Below are positions 6,423-6,603 of a stretch of DNA of 6,603 nt, one piece after another. A program made the position numbers and the translations under genes. How positions within the stretch are numbered: the stretch's first letter is position 1; every line of letters begins with the position of its first letter. The stretch is from Sphaerochaeta sp. (lineage in GTDB: Bacteria; Spirochaetota; Spirochaetia; Sphaerochaetales; Sphaerochaetaceae), in NCBI GenBank assembly GCA_023228445.1, contig JALOBD010000117.1, forward strand, positions 1 through 6,603, given 5' to 3'. A model generated the notes under the pieces. That model did no database searches. It saw nothing but the letters and a program-made list of their open reading frames with translations, and was not told where the DNA came from.

Positions 6423-6452
6423 ATCCCTGGAGTGCTGCTATACTCCAGGGAT
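6423..6452 (+). terminator. probable terminator of the transporter operon
   Basis: ATCCCTGGAGT (6423-6433) and ACTCCAGGGAT (6442-6452) form a perfect 11-bp stem with an 8-base loop, 20 bases after the binding-protein stop codon. The following TTGACTTG is only a weak T-run, so termination may be partial. No gene on either strand explains the repeat otherwise. Confidence 0.65.
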
Positions 6453-6475
6453 TTGACTTGCGCGCACGATAGCTG

Positions 6476-6503
6476 AAAAAGCGCCGTCCTTGTGGGACGG
6501 CGC
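6476..6503 (-). terminator. intrinsic terminator of the 5S rRNA / rRNA operon
   Basis: On the minus strand, GCGCCGTCC, a 5-base loop, then GGACGGCGC make a perfect 9-bp GC-rich stem followed immediately by TTTTT (6480-6476). It starts about 18 bases beyond the 3' end of the 5S rRNA gene. There is no T-run on the plus side, so it acts leftward only. Confidence 0.88.
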
Positions 6504-6520
6504 GCTGGATTGAAAAAGAG

Positions 6521-6603
6521 GGCCCGGCGGCTACCTACTCTCCCGCAGATCTGCAGTACCATCGGCGTGAGGGTGCTTAACTGCCGTGTTCGAGATGGGA
6601 ACG
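6521..6603 (-). rRNA. rrf: 5S ribosomal RNA, 5' part beyond window edge
   Basis: The minus strand reads CCCATCTCGAACACGG, AGTTAAGC, GCCGATGGTACT and GGGAGAGTAGGT in the order and spacing of bacterial 5S rRNA, ending in GCCGCCGGGCC, the 3' strand of the terminal helix. About 83 of roughly 117 bases are present; the 5' third lies outside the window. The 3' end is uncertain by two or three bases. A terminator follows, so this is probably the end of an rRNA operon that lies to the right. Confidence 0.95.

Noticed and set aside
6353..6562. 69-codon minus-strand frame
   Set aside because: It runs through the 5S rRNA gene and both terminators, so it is not a real gene.
1..6603. CRISPR array, insertion sequence or phage genes
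   Set aside because: No spaced direct repeats, terminal inverted repeats, transposase or phage-like proteins were seen.

Overview
This is a GC-rich, gene-dense bacterial chromosomal window with four parts. (1) A leftward pair, a DegT-fold protein followed by NAD kinase (cut by the left edge). (2) A leftward AraC-family regulator. (3) A rightward four-gene catecholate-siderophore ABC import operon (permease, permease, ATPase, binding protein). (4) The 3' part of a leftward 5S rRNA gene, cut by the right edge. The organism is not identifiable with certainty. The binding protein has a signal peptide but no lipobox, which suggests a soluble periplasmic protein and so a diderm. The ...LSA|Q cleavage region and general style make me think of Spirochaetota (Sphaerochaeta-like), but this is a weak guess.

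Layout: nadK (1-821, -) and the degT-like gene (832-1857, -) are tightly linked; the Shine-Dalgarno of nadK overlaps the stop codon of its neighbour. A plausible extended -10 promoter (1933-1961) drives them. The AraC regulator (1980-2669, possibly from 2711) is divergent from the transporter operon (2810-6402). About 140 bases separate them. This AT-richer stretch contains a 16-bp dyad and four related octamer half-sites, which look like the operator region. The four transporter genes overlap or sit close together and have the same order as Bacillus yclNOPQ and Campylobacter ceuBCDE. After the operon come a stem-loop reading rightward and then a strong terminator reading leftward from the 5S rRNA gene.

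How it works: the binding protein captures a ferric catecholate siderophore in the periplasm. The two FecCD-type permeases carry it across the inner membrane, powered by the ATPase. The AraC protein, with a cysteine-rich N-terminal domain, probably senses iron or the siderophore and controls the operon. The window has no siderophore synthesis genes and no TonB-dependent receptor, so the cell may use siderophores made by others or encode these parts elsewhere.

No wholly new system is evident. The most unusual points are the DegT-fold protein lacking the PLP-binding lysine, the cysteine cluster in the AraC sensor domain, and the half-site array between the divergent genes.
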